The translations under genes and the position numbers were made by a program. A DNA stretch of 64,000 bases from Eudorina sp. 2006-703-Eu-15 (Eukaryota; Chlorophyta; Chlorophyceae; Chlamydomonadales; Volvocaceae): NCBI GenBank assembly GCA_003117195.1, contig BDSI01000015.1, forward strand, positions 1 through 64,000. Direction: 5' to 3'. Below, in pieces: positions 31,076-41,807 of this stretch. The first letter of the stretch is position 1. Each line of letters starts with the position of its first letter. The notes beneath the pieces were generated by a model that was not told the DNA's origin, searched no databases, and saw nothing but the letters and a program-made list of their open reading frames with translations.

Positions 31076-33755
31076 CGCAACCGCAGTCGGCGGCGGCGGT
31101 GCCGGTGCCCGGTGCAGCCGGAGGCGCCCGCGGCGGCGGCGCCACCGAGGAAGTCAACGACGCGCTGCTCCTCACACGTGCGGCGTACGGCTTTGACCTG
31201 CCCTCCCTGCAGCGATTGTACGACGGTCGCGTCCAAAACATGGGCAGCAGCAGCAGCGGCGGCGGCGATGCCGGCAGCGGCGGCAGCACCGGCCGCGGCG
31301 GAGCCGCGGGCTCACTGGCGGTCAACGGCGCCCAGCTCGCGTTCTCAGCCCTGGTGGGTCGTACCGCCGATTGGCGCGCCAAGGTCGAGTGGCTGGAGGC
31401 GGCTCTTGGCTGCTGCCTCGACGGCGACAGCTTCCCCGCTTGCTGGAGTCGGCACAGCAGTAGCAGCAGCAGCAGCACCCGCTATGGGCACTGCACCACC
31501 TACCTCGCCGCACTGCGCGACGGCGTGGAGCGCCTAGCCTTCCTGCGGACCCGGCCCGGGATGCGCCGCCCCGTCGCGCCGCCGCTCGATGACCTCCTCC
31601 ACGACGCGATCCGCAACGACAACCGGCGCCTGTTCCGCTACCTGCGCAGCGAGGGCTTCCTCGCCGCTCCCAGCCCGCGAAGCTTGCTCGTGCCAATGGC
31701 GCTCGAGTCGGGAGCCGAGGTGGGACTCCTGGCGGAGCTGTTGGCGGCGGGGTTCCCCATCCGTCGGGACGACGTGCTGACGGCGGCGCGGCAGGGCCGT
31801 CTGGAGGTACTGCAGCTGCTAGCGCTCCCGGAGGCGGGACGGGCGGCCGAGGCGGCGCTGCGCCAGGCGGTGGAGGGCACGCGGCTGGTGGAGGCGGCCG
31901 CGTCGTCAGGCAGCCTGGAGATGGTGCGGTGGCTGCGGGAGGCGGGGTGCGCCTGGGACGCGCGGGCGTTCGACGCCGCGGCGGATGCGGGTAACGGAGC
32001 TCTGCTGGAGTGGATGGCGGCGGAGGGCTGCACCATGTGGGTGAGTACGGCAGTACGGCAGTACGCAGTACGGCGGCAGTGTTCAGATGCCGGGGGTGGG
32101 CAGGTGCCTGCATCTGAAGCCCCGCGGGGGCGGTGGTGGTGTGGCGGGTGAGCGGTCTTGCAGTGGTACGGCCGCCGCAGCGTTGGGTCGGTTGGGGTCA
32201 CCGTTGGGTCAGTTGGGCTCACCCTTGTCATGCCCCAAGGTGCAGGGTCCATAGTGGAATGGGTCTCGGGACTCGTGCCAAAGGTTTGGGTATCGTTGCC
32301 CGGGCTGCGGGCTGCGGGCCTGCGCGGACCGCCGCCGTCCGCACCCAGCGCCTCGGGCACCGCGGCACGGCGCCTGCCGCCGACGGCGCGGCAGCTGCCG
32401 CGACTGAGCGGCCGGTGGAGGCTTGCCTTGTCGCAACACAGTGAGGGCCTCACTGCGTTGCGAGCTTCAGGCCGACATGAGCACACATCTTGCTGCATTG
32501 TCGGTGGGGCCTGCTGGGGCTTGCCCTGGTATACACCGTTGATCCCTGTTCGGAGTCCGCTGTAACGTTCATTCATTCATTGATGAGCAAGCTCCCCCCG
32601 TGCAACGTTTCATGATCGTGCTCCCCTCGTGCAAAGTTTCTTGATCATGCTCCCCTGTGCAAATTTTCTTGACCATGCTCCCCCCGTGCGTATTTCCTTG
32701 ACCATGCTCCCCCAGGACAACGTTGTCTTTCATAATCAATGCTTCCAGTGGAACATGTGCGACCTTTCCTTACAGCAATTGCTCAAATGATCCTTGATGC
32801 CTTTCTTTGCTCCGCCGGTGCCTGCAATCGCCACCCGCAACGCCCCCAGCACACGGGCCAGCCCTATGTTGCGGCCGGACGCAACGACGACTTCGCCACT
32901 CTGCACTGCTTGCGGCGTCTGGGCTGTCCCTGGGACCCGACCGGCGCCACCTTCACGCACGCAGTCTACAGGGGGTGCGGCCTGGAGGTGCTGAAGTGGA
33001 TGCTGGCGGAGGGCTGCCCCGTGGACTGGCGGGCGGCCCAGGATCAGAGGGGACTGTCCACAGCTCTCCGGGCGTGGTTAAAGGTGCAAGCGGCGGCGGC
33101 AGCGGAGGCCGCGACGGCGGCGGCGGGATCAGATACAGAAGCGGTGGCAGCAGCGGCGGCGGCAACATTAGAGACAGAAGCGGTGGCGGCAGCCGCAGCG
33201 GCGACATCCGAGACAGAGGCGGTGGCGGCAGCCGCAGCGGCAACATCCGAGACAGAAGCGGTGGCGGCAGCCGCAGCGGCAACATCCGAGACAGAAGCGG
33301 TGGCAGCAGCCGCAGCGGCAACATCCGAGACAGAGGCGGTGGCGGCAGCCGCAGCGGCGACATCCGAGACAGAGGCGGTGGCGGCAGCCGCAGCGGCAAC
33401 ATCCGAGACAGAAGCGGTGGCGGCAGCCGCAGCGGCAACATCCGAGACAGAAGCGGTGGCAGCAGCCGCAGCGGCAACATCCGAGACAGAAGCGGTGGCA
33501 GCAGCCGCAGCGGCAACAACCGAGACAGAAGCGGTGGCGGCAGCCGCAGCGGCAACATCCGAGACAGAAGCGGTGGCAGCAGCCGCAGCGGCAACATCCG
33601 AGACAGAAGCGGTGGCAGCAGCCGCAGCGGCAACATCCGAGACAGAAGCGGTGGCGGCAGCCGCAGCGGCAACATCCGAGACAGAAGCGGTGGCAGCAGC
33701 CGCAGCGGCAACATCCGAGACGGAAGCGGTGGCAGCAGCCGCAGCGACAGCTTGA
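30358..33755 (+). CDS. Gene A: F-box-like / ankyrin-repeat protein with Ala-rich minisatellite tail
   Basis: Two exons, 30358-32040 and 32850-33755, phase 0 intron (ATG TGG|GTGAGT ... CCCCAG|CAC), about 862 aa. Residues ~7-60 (LPSDVLRRIASFL, CTLRLINK, VRLSEP) form an F-box-like start. Ankyrin-type helical repeats follow (AAKGGHVEVFDWLEHRG, AAQGGHVKLTEWLLAR, and similar) to the end of exon 1 and into exon 2 (LHCLRRLGCPWDPTGATF). A CAG-encoded polyQ tract lies near residues 224-238, then Gly/Ser-rich inserts. The last ~200 residues are a 13-residue Ala/Thr/Glu repeat. The exon 2 acceptor was fixed by alignment with gene B. Such proteins are usually substrate adaptors or scaffolds; the target is unknown. 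Confidence 0.85.
31028..31074 (+). repeat. (CAG)n microsatellite encoding polyQ
   Basis: About 15 CAG codons in frame within gene A exon 1, followed by QPQPQ. Confidence 0.9.
32502..32581 (+). mobile_element. LINE 3' tail fragment in the gene A intron
   Basis: CGGTGGGGCCTGCTGGGGCTTG ... TATACACCG ... GTCCGCTGTAACG and CATT repeats match the 3' end of the LINE at 27,721-27,798. A 5'-truncated insertion of about 80 bp. Confidence 0.85.
32583..32730. repeat. ~35-bp degenerate tandem repeat in the gene A intron
   Basis: Four to five imperfect copies of a unit containing TTGATCATGCTCCCC and CGTGCAAA, immediately after the LINE tail. Confidence 0.7.
33126..33752 (+). repeat. 39-bp coding minisatellite (about 16 units)
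   Basis: Unit of 13 codons (ACATCCGAGACAGAAGCG, then GTGGCGGCAGCCGCAGCGGCA). In the gene A frame it encodes the 13-residue repeat SETEAVAAAAAAT. Units differ mainly at GCG/GCA and GAG/GAA wobble sites, so the protein repeat is nearly perfect. One unit has ACAACC for ACATCC (T for S). Confidence 0.95.
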
Positions 33756-33891
33756 GGAGCGAGTGCGGTGGCAGCAGCCGCACCGACGATGTCCCGGCGG
33801 CGGAAGCGGCGGCGGTGGTCGCTGCCGCGGTGCGGCCGTCGGGGTTCTCCGCAGGCGGCGCGGAAGCCGCCTGTGCTGGCGAGACAGCTAG

Positions 33892-33915
33892 GGGTCCACC
33901 TTGTCACGGTTACAT
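33892..33915 (+). repeat. 24-bp dispersed motif, copy 2
   Basis: Same 24-mer as 14,974-14,997 with one mismatch, in the 3' flank of gene A. Confidence 0.5.
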
Positions 33916-34021
33916 CTTACATGAGCTTCATGTCGGCCAGCGGGTACCTTGGGTCTGAGGTGGGTCACACCCAGTCCCCCGAGCTTAACCCGTGATACAC
34001 GTCACACCGACGTGCGTGCGC

Positions 34022-34078
34022 CATGGGCCGATGGGCCCATGGGTCGATGGGCCCATGGGCCGATGGTCCGATGGGCGG
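34022..34078. repeat. GGGCCGATGGGCCCAT short repeats
   Basis: Alternating GGGC(C/T)GATGG and CCATGGG units, partly palindromic. Confidence 0.75.
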
Positions 34079-34143
34079 TCCCTGCGCCGGTGGTTGGGGT
34101 ACTCTGTGGACCCAGGGTGGGTTGTTGGGGTCACACACAGTAT

Positions 34144-34269
34144 ATGGTAGATGGTACAGTACATGGTAGATGGTACAGTACATGGTAGATGGTACAGTAC
34201 ATGGTAGATGGTACAGTACATGGTAGATGGTACAGTACATGGTAGATGGTACAGTACATGGTAGATGGT
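34144..34269. repeat. 19-bp tandem repeat (~6.6 copies)
   Basis: Unit ATGGTAGATGGTACAGTAC, essentially perfect. It lies between gene A and the orphan frame at 34,944. Confidence 0.95.
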
Positions 34270-34943
34270 TCGCACTCCTGCTCCTCCTGCCTGCGAACAG
34301 AGCGCATGCGCGAAGGATGAATCGAGCTGTGGGGGGTGCGTTGCAGAGGGTGTACCTTTGGGACTGCCAGTGTCTCGCCATTTCGACGCATTATCATCAG
34401 CGGGTTTGGGTTATGGGTTTTGGGCTCAGGGTTTGGTTTGAGGGCAGGCCGCTTGGAGGTGGCTGCGCGTAATCATTTCGCCGGGCAGCGCGGGGTTTCC
34501 TGGTGTCAACCTGTCAAGCAAGCTCCGATGGCAGCCGGCGGACTGGCCACGTGCCTGTGTTTCTGCCTTGCGCTAGATATCCATGAATTCATCAAGCCAA
34601 AAGGCTATGGCCGTACCTGGGCGGTACCGAGCGCAAGATGGGTGCCTACATGTCAACGGGGGTGCGTGCGCTCGACTGTGTTTAGCGAGACCCCCGCCCG
34701 CCAGAAGCACCCAGTTGGGGCCGCTCGAGTGTGTGTTCGTCGGTGCATGCGCTCCTCGAGAATGTGTGTTCGTCGGTGCATGCGTTCGGCATTTCCTCGA
34801 ATAACGGTTGTGCGTGGGATGGGTGAAAGCCTCTTAGCCACATGTAATTCCGAGTCAGGGTCTGAAACGTACGTCTTGTAAGTTGTAAGGCCGCACCGCC
34901 GGCGGTCTGGCGGCGGCAGCGAGAGCTGGGCGGAGGTGGGTGA

Positions 34944-35222
34944 CGGCAACGGACGGGTGATTACGCGAAGAGTGCGGAGCAGCTGCAGCTGCGGGAAATC
35001 GGGAGGTCCCTGCCCCTCGGGGACTCGTACGTGGCGCCGTACAGAGCTGCGAAGCGGCGGCCTATGAGTGCCGGTGACCGTCTACGAGATATTGCGCGGC
35101 TGCATGGCTGTACTGACCTCGGGCACCAACAGCTTTTGGGGCGGCTGGTTCTAGCAATGTGCTCTGAAATTGAATACCGCGCGGGTGCCAGGTGGCCTTA
35201 CTTCATGTCTCTAATCGAGTGA
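34944..35222 (+). CDS. Possible terminal exon of an unrecognised gene
   Basis: A 93-codon frame ends with TGA at 35,220-35,222. It reads like folded protein rather than random sequence (EQLQLREIGRSLPLGDSY, RLRDIARLHGCTDLGHQQLL, RWPYFMSLIE). No ATG begins it convincingly and I found no matching upstream exon, so it may be the last exon of a gene fragment or a relic. Family not recognised. Confidence 0.3.
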   Translation, partial: RQRTGDYAKSAEQLQLREIGRSLPLGDSYVAPYRAAKRRPMSAGDRLRDIARLHGCTDLGHQQLLGRLVLAMCSEIEYRAGARWPYFMSLIE

Positions 35223-37023
35223 TGCAGGCCAGTGCTGGACATTGACGTTCGTTTGGACGGCGAGCGGTGTTGCTGGGCTGGGTTGATCATTCGAGACTGC
35301 ACCGACTGGCACGGAGGACATAAGGAATGGTAGCACATGAGCTGCCTCTAAGGCTTCCCGTGCAAGGTGCAACTCGACGGCTCACGGTGCGGTTGAATGG
35401 CAAAGCCGGGTTTCTTGTCCTCAGTACGTTATACTCTGTAGCAGCCAGCACTCAGATCCCGGCAGTGTTCTCGTACTGTAAGGCAGCTGCCGGCACTCAG
35501 ATCCCGGCAAAATCGTCCAATAAATCGAAGCAAGTCCCCCAGCGACCTCCGGGTTGAAACCCATCACAACTGCATTTCCCCGGTCACTACCAAACTCCAA
35601 GCATCGCTAACCCAAGCGCCTGACCTGCATTGGCACAATCGTTAGTATTCTAGCAGTCTTTAAGTTGCAGCTAGTGGCCAGTAGTAGAGCATCAGTCTCT
35701 CGCTCTATTCCCGGCCGGGCCTCGGATCTTTCCGAAGCCCGGTGGCTGTTGGGAGGAGCCCACGACTCTCATCCGTCGTCGCAACCTTCCCGTCGAGACG
35801 GGCTAGTAACGTGAACCCACATCGGCACAACTCTATCTCCTTGAATGACTGAGGCGCCAGCCCTCCTACGGCGCAGTTACTAGAACGGATAGTAGGCAAG
35901 CCACAATCATTCCGGCAGTCAGAAGATGCGCACGCCTCGTGCCCAGTCGTCGCTCGTGCTGCCAGCGGCGGCATGGCCGCGCATAGTTACGGCTCTCTTG
36001 GAAACGCCCCTGGCGAAAGCGAGCGATTGTTAGCGATGGTATGCCGGGATGATTGGTTGTTTTAGTTGCCCTGCCTGCGACATGCGTATTTAGGAGGGAC
36101 GTACAACCGGGCGCCAGAGGCACATGGCTTGCATGTCACGGCATCAGTGCTGCCGGGCTCAGCGCCACCAATCAAGCCGGCTCTGCATGCCTGCTGGGGA
36201 GGAGGGTGGGTAGTTAGCTTGCAGAGCTGTTCTAATGTCATGAAATGACGATTAACACTATACTGGTATTACTGATGCTCTATATGGCGGAATGCCGTTC
36301 ACAGCATCAACACTATCCTTGTATTCCAAACCAGCTGTACGGCGTTGCCGTACTATCGTCCAAGAACTTGCCTTCTCTCTGCAAGAGAAGTCTACGCATC
36401 TTGTCACGCGGGACGGAAGACGCGGCGCCCCAGGTCAGCCGAAGGGCTGCGTGTCGCCAGTGACTGTCAGTGACATTTTCTAGCGGCAGTGTCGAATGCT
36501 AACTTCTTCCTGTCGACATTCAGGCGGGCTAGCACTTGTGGTGCCAAAAACATTGCTCGTGTGCGTGGCATTACTCTTTTTTTGACCCGAATTATGACAA
36601 GCAGGGACAATAGGTGCATGACCGACCCTGACCGACCCCAAAACCAGCGCCGTCCAAATGCTAAATCAGATGGTTTGCCGCTAGCCGGTGCTTGAGCCAG
36701 ACATGGCATCCGACGGCATCCCTCATTGTAAATGCCTGCAGTGGCGGATTGCCCGCTCTATCATGCTAAGGCTGCAACGAAAATCAACGGAACGTACGAG
36801 CAGCTTATTTCGGCATTTTTGTCTTAGAGCTCTTGACAACAGCAATTTAGCTCATTCTTTAAAATTGTAAAATTGGTTGTATCACTTCGCGTTTCAAGAC
36901 TTCTGCTCTGCACTGGCGACAACACGCACTCGGCGTCGCTTTTGGCGCCATCCTGCAACGGTTCCAGCGGCACCGCAAATCAAGAGCAGCTAGTTAGCTT
37001 GTGCTTAACACCCGCAGCAAGAC
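35223..37023. other. Intergenic, no gene recognised
   Basis: Unique-looking sequence with short frames only. A direct repeat CACTCAGATCCCGGCA occurs around 35,450 and 35,495. The last 200 bp lead into gene B. Confidence 0.5.
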
Positions 37024-39545
37024 ATGTCCAAACAGAACAGGACTGACAGGGACGTCTTGCTGCTGGAGTTGGTGGAACGCATCGCGACCTTCGTGCCGCC
37101 CAACGTCGCGGCATGCACCTTGCGCCTGCTGTGCAAGGCGTCCGCGGAGCGCCTGAAACAGTGGAGCAGCGTGCGCCTGTCGCAGCCCGTTCCGCACCAC
37201 GCCTTCGTCCGCCACTGGGGCTGCGAGCGCAGCACCTCCGGCATGTCGCTGGCGCAACGGCGTCTCCTCGTCAGCTTGACCGCCCGCAGCGGCAGCAACC
37301 CCAACCTCCAAGTCGCGCTCCAGGCAGCGGGCTGCCCCGTCGGGACCGACGCCCTCGCCGACGCAGTCGTCGGCGGCTACCTGCACACCGTCAAGTGGCT
37401 CCTGCGCAGGGGCTGCCTGTACGACAGCACGCTGATTGTACGAACAGCGGCGCGGGTCGGCCACACGGATATCGTCCGCTGGGCACTCCGACGCGAGCGG
37501 GACGCGGAGGCCCGCGCCCGCCTGGCCGCCTGGGCCTTGGACGCCGCCGCTGACGTGGGACACCGGGCGCTCTGCGCGCTGCTGCTGCCGGTGCTGGTCG
37601 TCGTCCCCGACACCCGCGCCCGGGCGCTGGCGCTCGCGACCTACAAGGCAGCCGCGAGCGGCCATCTGGGTCTCGCCGTCTGGCTCCTGGAGACCGCGCA
37701 GCAAATGGGCAACTCCTGCAAAGTCGAAGGGGCCAGGCTGCTGACCAACGCGGCCATTGGCCTCGACCTGCCCGCGCTGAAGCAGCTGTACCACGTGTGG
37801 CTGCACGGCGGCGGCGCGCTGGGCGGCAGTGCCGGCCGCAGCGACAGGGCCATCGCCTTGCTGCTTCATAATCTGGCGCGGCAGGGGGGACAGGTCGCGC
37901 ACGCAGCACTCTGCAGCCCCACGCCCGACTGGCGGTCCAAGCTCCAATGGTTGGAGGACGAGGCCGGCTGCCACCTCAGTCGGGGACCCGAGGACGCGTT
38001 TGAGCTGTACGAGATGGGTTTCAAGCCGTTCCTCGCTTGGCCAGATGCCGTACAGCGTCTAAGCTTCCTCCGCCTGCGCGTGCCGGGGCGGACCGTCCGG
38101 GCCCTCATCTGGAAGGGAATCTCGCAGGCGAGCCTGCAGACTGTACGGCACATGCGCGGCCAGGGGCTGCTGGGGCTGCCGCGCGGCGGCGAAGTGGAAT
38201 TTGTCGTACAGGGCTGTGACGTGGCGGTCGTCAGGGAGCTCCTGGCGGCGGGCTGGCCCGTCACGCCGCACGATGTACGACAGATGGCTCGACTTGGACG
38301 TGTGGATCTCATGAGCTGCTTGTTGGATCCGGTGCCGGTGGATCCGGTGCCGGTGGTTTGGGAGCCGGTGGGTCCGGCGCCGGTGGATCCGGTGCCGGTG
38401 GTTTGGGCACCGGTGGTTCCGGTGCCGGTGGATCCGGTGCCGGTGGATCCAGTGCAGATGAATCCGGAGCTGGCAGATCCGGACCTGGCAGGTCCGGAGC
38501 CGGAGGACGCCGAGCTGGAAGATCCGGGCCTGGAGGATCCAGATCTGGAGGATCCGGACCTGGAAGATCCGGAGCTGGAGGATGCCAACCTGGAAGATCT
38601 GGAGCCGGAGGACCTGGAGGCGCCGAATCCGTGGGCGGGGATGGCTGCCCTTGTGGAGGCGGCGCTTGACGGTGGCATGGAGCTGGTAGCGTGCGGCGCG
38701 CAGTCGGGCAACCCGCTCATGCTGGCGTGGCTGCGGAAGCACGGCTGCAGCTGGGACGCTCGGGCCTTCTGTGCGGCCGCGGACGTGGGCAACTTGGAAC
38801 TGATCGAGGAAATGTCAAACAGCGGCTGCCCCATGGGGGTAAGTCGATTCTTTTTGGTTTGTGCAGATCGTGCGGATCGATCTCGAGTTCATTAGGTCCT
38901 GTCTTTGCCGCCGAACCGTGTCTGACGTTTTTCTATAGCCGCTCTACAGCCGTTCAGCCCTTGTGGGAAGCCGTCCCCTGGAGCACAAGAACACCCGCCG
39001 CGGCCAAGCGGCGCTGATGGCTTTTTGGCATTTTGTGGCGCCTTTGTGCTTCCGGGCTGCGCTGCTCCATATCCTCCATATCTTCCATATCCTCCATATC
39101 CTCCATATCCTCCATATCCTCCATATCCTCCCATCCCTCACCGCAGACCGACGGCATGCCGTACCTGGCGGCGGGCATCAACGACGACCTGGCCACCTTG
39201 CGCTGCCTGCGGCGGCTCGGTTGCCCCTGGGACCCGACCGGCGCCACCTTCAACCGCGCGGTCCTGGGGGTCCACGACTCCTCCGAGTTCGGCTGCAGCC
39301 TTATGGTGCTTCGCTGGCTGGTGGCGGAGGGCTGCCCGGTGGACTGGCGGGCGGCCGTTGGGTTGGCGGAGCGGCGGAATGGCGTCGAGGTGCTGACGTG
39401 GCTGCACACGCAGGAGGTTTCTTCGGCGGAGGCATCAGCCGCCGGGGCAGCGGCGTGCGCGGGTGTGGATGCGGCGGCGAGGCGGGGGTGCAGGGCAGCG
39501 GGTCAGGTGACGGGGGCGCCAGCGGCGGCGGGAGGAGACGCGTGA
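37024..39545 (+). CDS. Gene B: F-box-like / ankyrin-repeat protein, paralogue of gene A
   Basis: Two exons, 37024-38838 and 39147-39545, phase 0 (ATG GGG|GTAAGT ... CCGCAG|ACC), about 737 aa. Residues 10-60 (LLELVERIATFV, CTLRLLCKASAERLKQW, VRLSQPVPHHAF) match the start of gene A. Ankyrin-type repeats follow (VVGGYLHTVKWLLRRG, AASGHLGLAVWLLE). Residues ~435-545 are a degenerate five-residue repeat, first (D/E)PVPV, then (L)EDP(D/E), built from 15-bp units. Exon 2 repeats gene A exon 2 almost word for word at LRRLGCPWDPTGATF and EGCPVDWRAA. The two genes are in tandem, same strand, 3.3 kb apart. Likely scaffold or adaptor protein; partner unknown. Confidence 0.88.
38326..38630 (+). repeat. 15-bp degenerate coding repeat in gene B
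   Basis: About 20 units related to GATCCGGTGCCGGTG and then GAGGATCCGGACCTG. The protein repeat changes from PVDPV-type to LEDPD-type, turning an uncharged tract into an acidic one. Confidence 0.85.
39065..39131. repeat. 9-bp repeat next to the gene B 3' splice site
   Basis: Seven or so copies of CATATCCTC end about 10 bp before the CCGCAG acceptor at 39,146, so the repeat forms the pyrimidine-rich tract of the intron. Confidence 0.85.
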
Positions 39546-40840
39546 GCGCGGACTGGCGGTGGTTTCGGGGCGTCCCGTGGAGGGGGGGCGCTGCTGGACA
39601 GCTGCGCTGCTGTCCGTGGAAACGTGCGGCCGCCTACGGAAACGACCTCGCGCGCAGGTGCCATGCGGAGGTTTAGGGTGGACAGAGCTGGTCAGTGCCA
39701 CGTCGCGCCAGGTGTATGTGGGCTTAGTTGGTGGGACGTCGCGCCAGGTCTATGAGGCGGGGCGGCGGGGTGCGCCAGGCTCGTCGCACATGACACACTT
39801 CTGGGGGCATGGATGGCGCGCAAGGGGGGACAAGCAAGGATCACTGTGGGGCCCATCGACCGAGCAGCGAGCGACGTGGTAGGAGTCCTAGGTGCAATGG
39901 GCTGCAGGCCCTGTGAGCATGTGATAGGTACAGTGGGCTGCAGGCCCTACGAGCAAGGTGTGGCAGTAGCAAGGGTTGTCTGTGAGCGCCGCCGTGGAGG
40001 CAGCACAGTTGTGCTGGAACGGACTGTGGAATACAGACCGTGTAGCGGCGTCGCACGAGCTGGGCAGGCTGGTGTGCACTCGCGTGGGTTACCGCGTTAA
40101 GGCGGGGGCGCGGGCCTCGAGAGCTGTACAGTGCACGGTGGGGCACGGTACAGGTTGGTTCCGTGGAGAAACGCCGAAGTGAGTTTGGTCCTAAGAAACG
40201 TCGCCACAGCCACATTCGGTGGCCGTGGGGCTGGCAACGCCGCACCTCACACCCGAGTTGACGCAATCTTTGACGCGCATACCCTCTGATGCCACAGACG
40301 TTTCCACGAAATGAAGACATGTTGAGGCCGTAACGGCCGTGTAGAGGCTTCCTGTCGCCTTCGCGGTTGTGCACCGGCTTCGTTTCCAAAGCCAACCACC
40401 AGATGCATGGATTTGAAGCAATGAGCGTGTTGCTACTTTGTACCGTCGCCAGAGCGGCTCATGAAGGCGAAGAGTGTTGTATGGATGACCGAGCGCGACA
40501 ACTGTCGGGGATTCCAGTTTCTACGGGCTTTGGCGACACAAGTCCGCTTCTCTTTGGTGTCTTCTGGGGCATTGCGACGACGGTGGGGTTACAGTGCCCC
40601 GAGCGTTCGGCTGGTCAAGTTCCGTTTGCATGGCTTGATTTTTGTGTGTTTCACAATCGTGTGCAGACGCAATGCCCCAATGTGATTTGGCACAGGATTT
40701 GAGGAAGGCGAAATCGGCGGTGGTGGTGGAGACGCCGTCTGATCTGAGGAGGGATGTGAGGGTTCATACCGCTTCCCCAAATGTGCGCCGTACTAGTGTC
40801 GGTCATATCGCGGGCCTTTGAAGGCGTGAGGGGATTCATC
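39546..40840. other. Intergenic, no gene recognised
   Basis: Contains short direct repeats (GGGACGTCGCGCCAGGT around 39,700 and 39,735; GGGCTGCAGGCCCT around 39,900 and 39,940). No convincing coding region. Confidence 0.5.
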
Positions 40841-41448
40841 GCTAGCCTCAGAAATCCAAAGCCAAACCCCAAATTCGGCGGGCACTGATTAGACGTCATT
40901 TTGACAGCAACCTGCGAAGACCGTATCTCTCACACGATACGCATTCTCTACGCGGCGTGGTGACAGCGAGGCATACATCAGCAACCAGCTGCCGCTGCAC
41001 GGCAGTACAATGTTCCCTATTGCGCGGTGCGGCAGTTGCGTGGATGGGCCCCTGTGAGGATGGCACGGATTTTAAGGTGCCGTATCGCGATCTGGTGCCC
41101 TCTACCCTGCAGCTCAACAGGCCAAAAGCAAGGCAAGCCTGATGGCGGCCTACAGAGTCCGTGGTCGCGTGGCGAAGCGAAAATTCAGGAGAAGGCGACC
41201 GCGTCATTGGAGTCTGCAGTCGAGTGATGTTGCGTGTCGATGCGTGCTTTGTGGGTCTCCTGGGGCAGTTCGGGCGGTCAACCAGCGGTCCATGAACGGT
41301 CGTTGGCAACGTCCGTAGGCCTGCCAAGGTTTCGCCGATTCGCTGTCGGACGGGCCGGATGCACAGATAACCCATGAGAAGGGGTGGAGGAGGAGGAGGA
41401 GGAGGAGGAGGAGGAGGAGGACGCAGCGCCCGCACGGCGAGTCTTGGT

Positions 41449-41456
41449 ACCCGTAG
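41449..41456. repeat. hAT target-site duplication, left
   Basis: ACCCGTAG immediately before the left TIR, identical to 48,722-48,729. Confidence 0.93.
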
Positions 41457-41472
41457 CAGGGTGGCTATCTTA
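41457..41472 (+). repeat. hAT left terminal inverted repeat
   Basis: CAGGGTGGCTATCTTA, 16 bp, a perfect inverted match to 48,706-48,721. Confidence 0.93.
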
Positions 41473-41613
41473 TTTTTGGGAGTATCTACGGCCAGAGATA
41501 CACCTGGCTCCGAAACGCTGAAAGTATCTGTCAATGGGGAGATACTGCCGGCTGGAAACGGCCCGACATATCTACAGAGATTCGCAGTTGCCTGATTAGA
41601 AGTTTTTATCTGT

Positions 41614-41658
41614 CCGAGAGATATATATATCTCTCCGAGAGATATATATATCTCTCGG
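41614..41658. repeat. Double perfect palindrome near the hAT left end
   Basis: Two adjacent palindromes centred on ATATATATAT with GAGAGA/TCTCTC arms: 20 bp at 41,616-41,635 and 24 bp at 41,635-41,658. They lie 150-200 bp inside the left TIR, downstream of the transposase stop, and would extrude as cruciforms or fold as RNA hairpins. Confidence 0.9.
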
Positions 41659-41807
41659 GCTGCGGATACCGTTACACTCATATTGTTCGTTGACCGTTCT
41701 GTTAGCCGTTGTTATGAGTAGAAAGTCCAATGCATGATACCTGCCTCGCGTCGCAAGCATGCTTAACGTCCCCTAAGTCTCCTTTCCCGCCACCACAACG
41801 GAAGAAC

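Noticed and set aside
33126..33752. CRISPR-like array
   Set aside because: Contiguous tandem units without spacers, in a coding exon of a eukaryotic gene.
33044..33783. Minus-strand Ala/Val or Leu/Pro repeat frames over the minisatellite
   Set aside because: Antisense shadows of the same repeat.
32807..33958. 383-codon frame through the minisatellite in the second plus frame (Gly/Ser/Arg repeat)
   Set aside because: Open only because the unit is 39 bp. The upstream part of this frame lacks the ankyrin sequence that the gene A frame carries, and the intron phase fits the other frame.
35700..36060. Structured-RNA or rRNA-like stretch
   Set aside because: Some phrases recall rRNA, but no conserved rRNA core segment could be recognised.
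40896..41681. 261-codon minus-strand frame with a poly-Pro run
   Set aside because: It crosses the hAT left boundary and its target-site duplication, so it cannot be an ancestral gene. The poly-Pro run is just a (GGA)n microsatellite read antisense.
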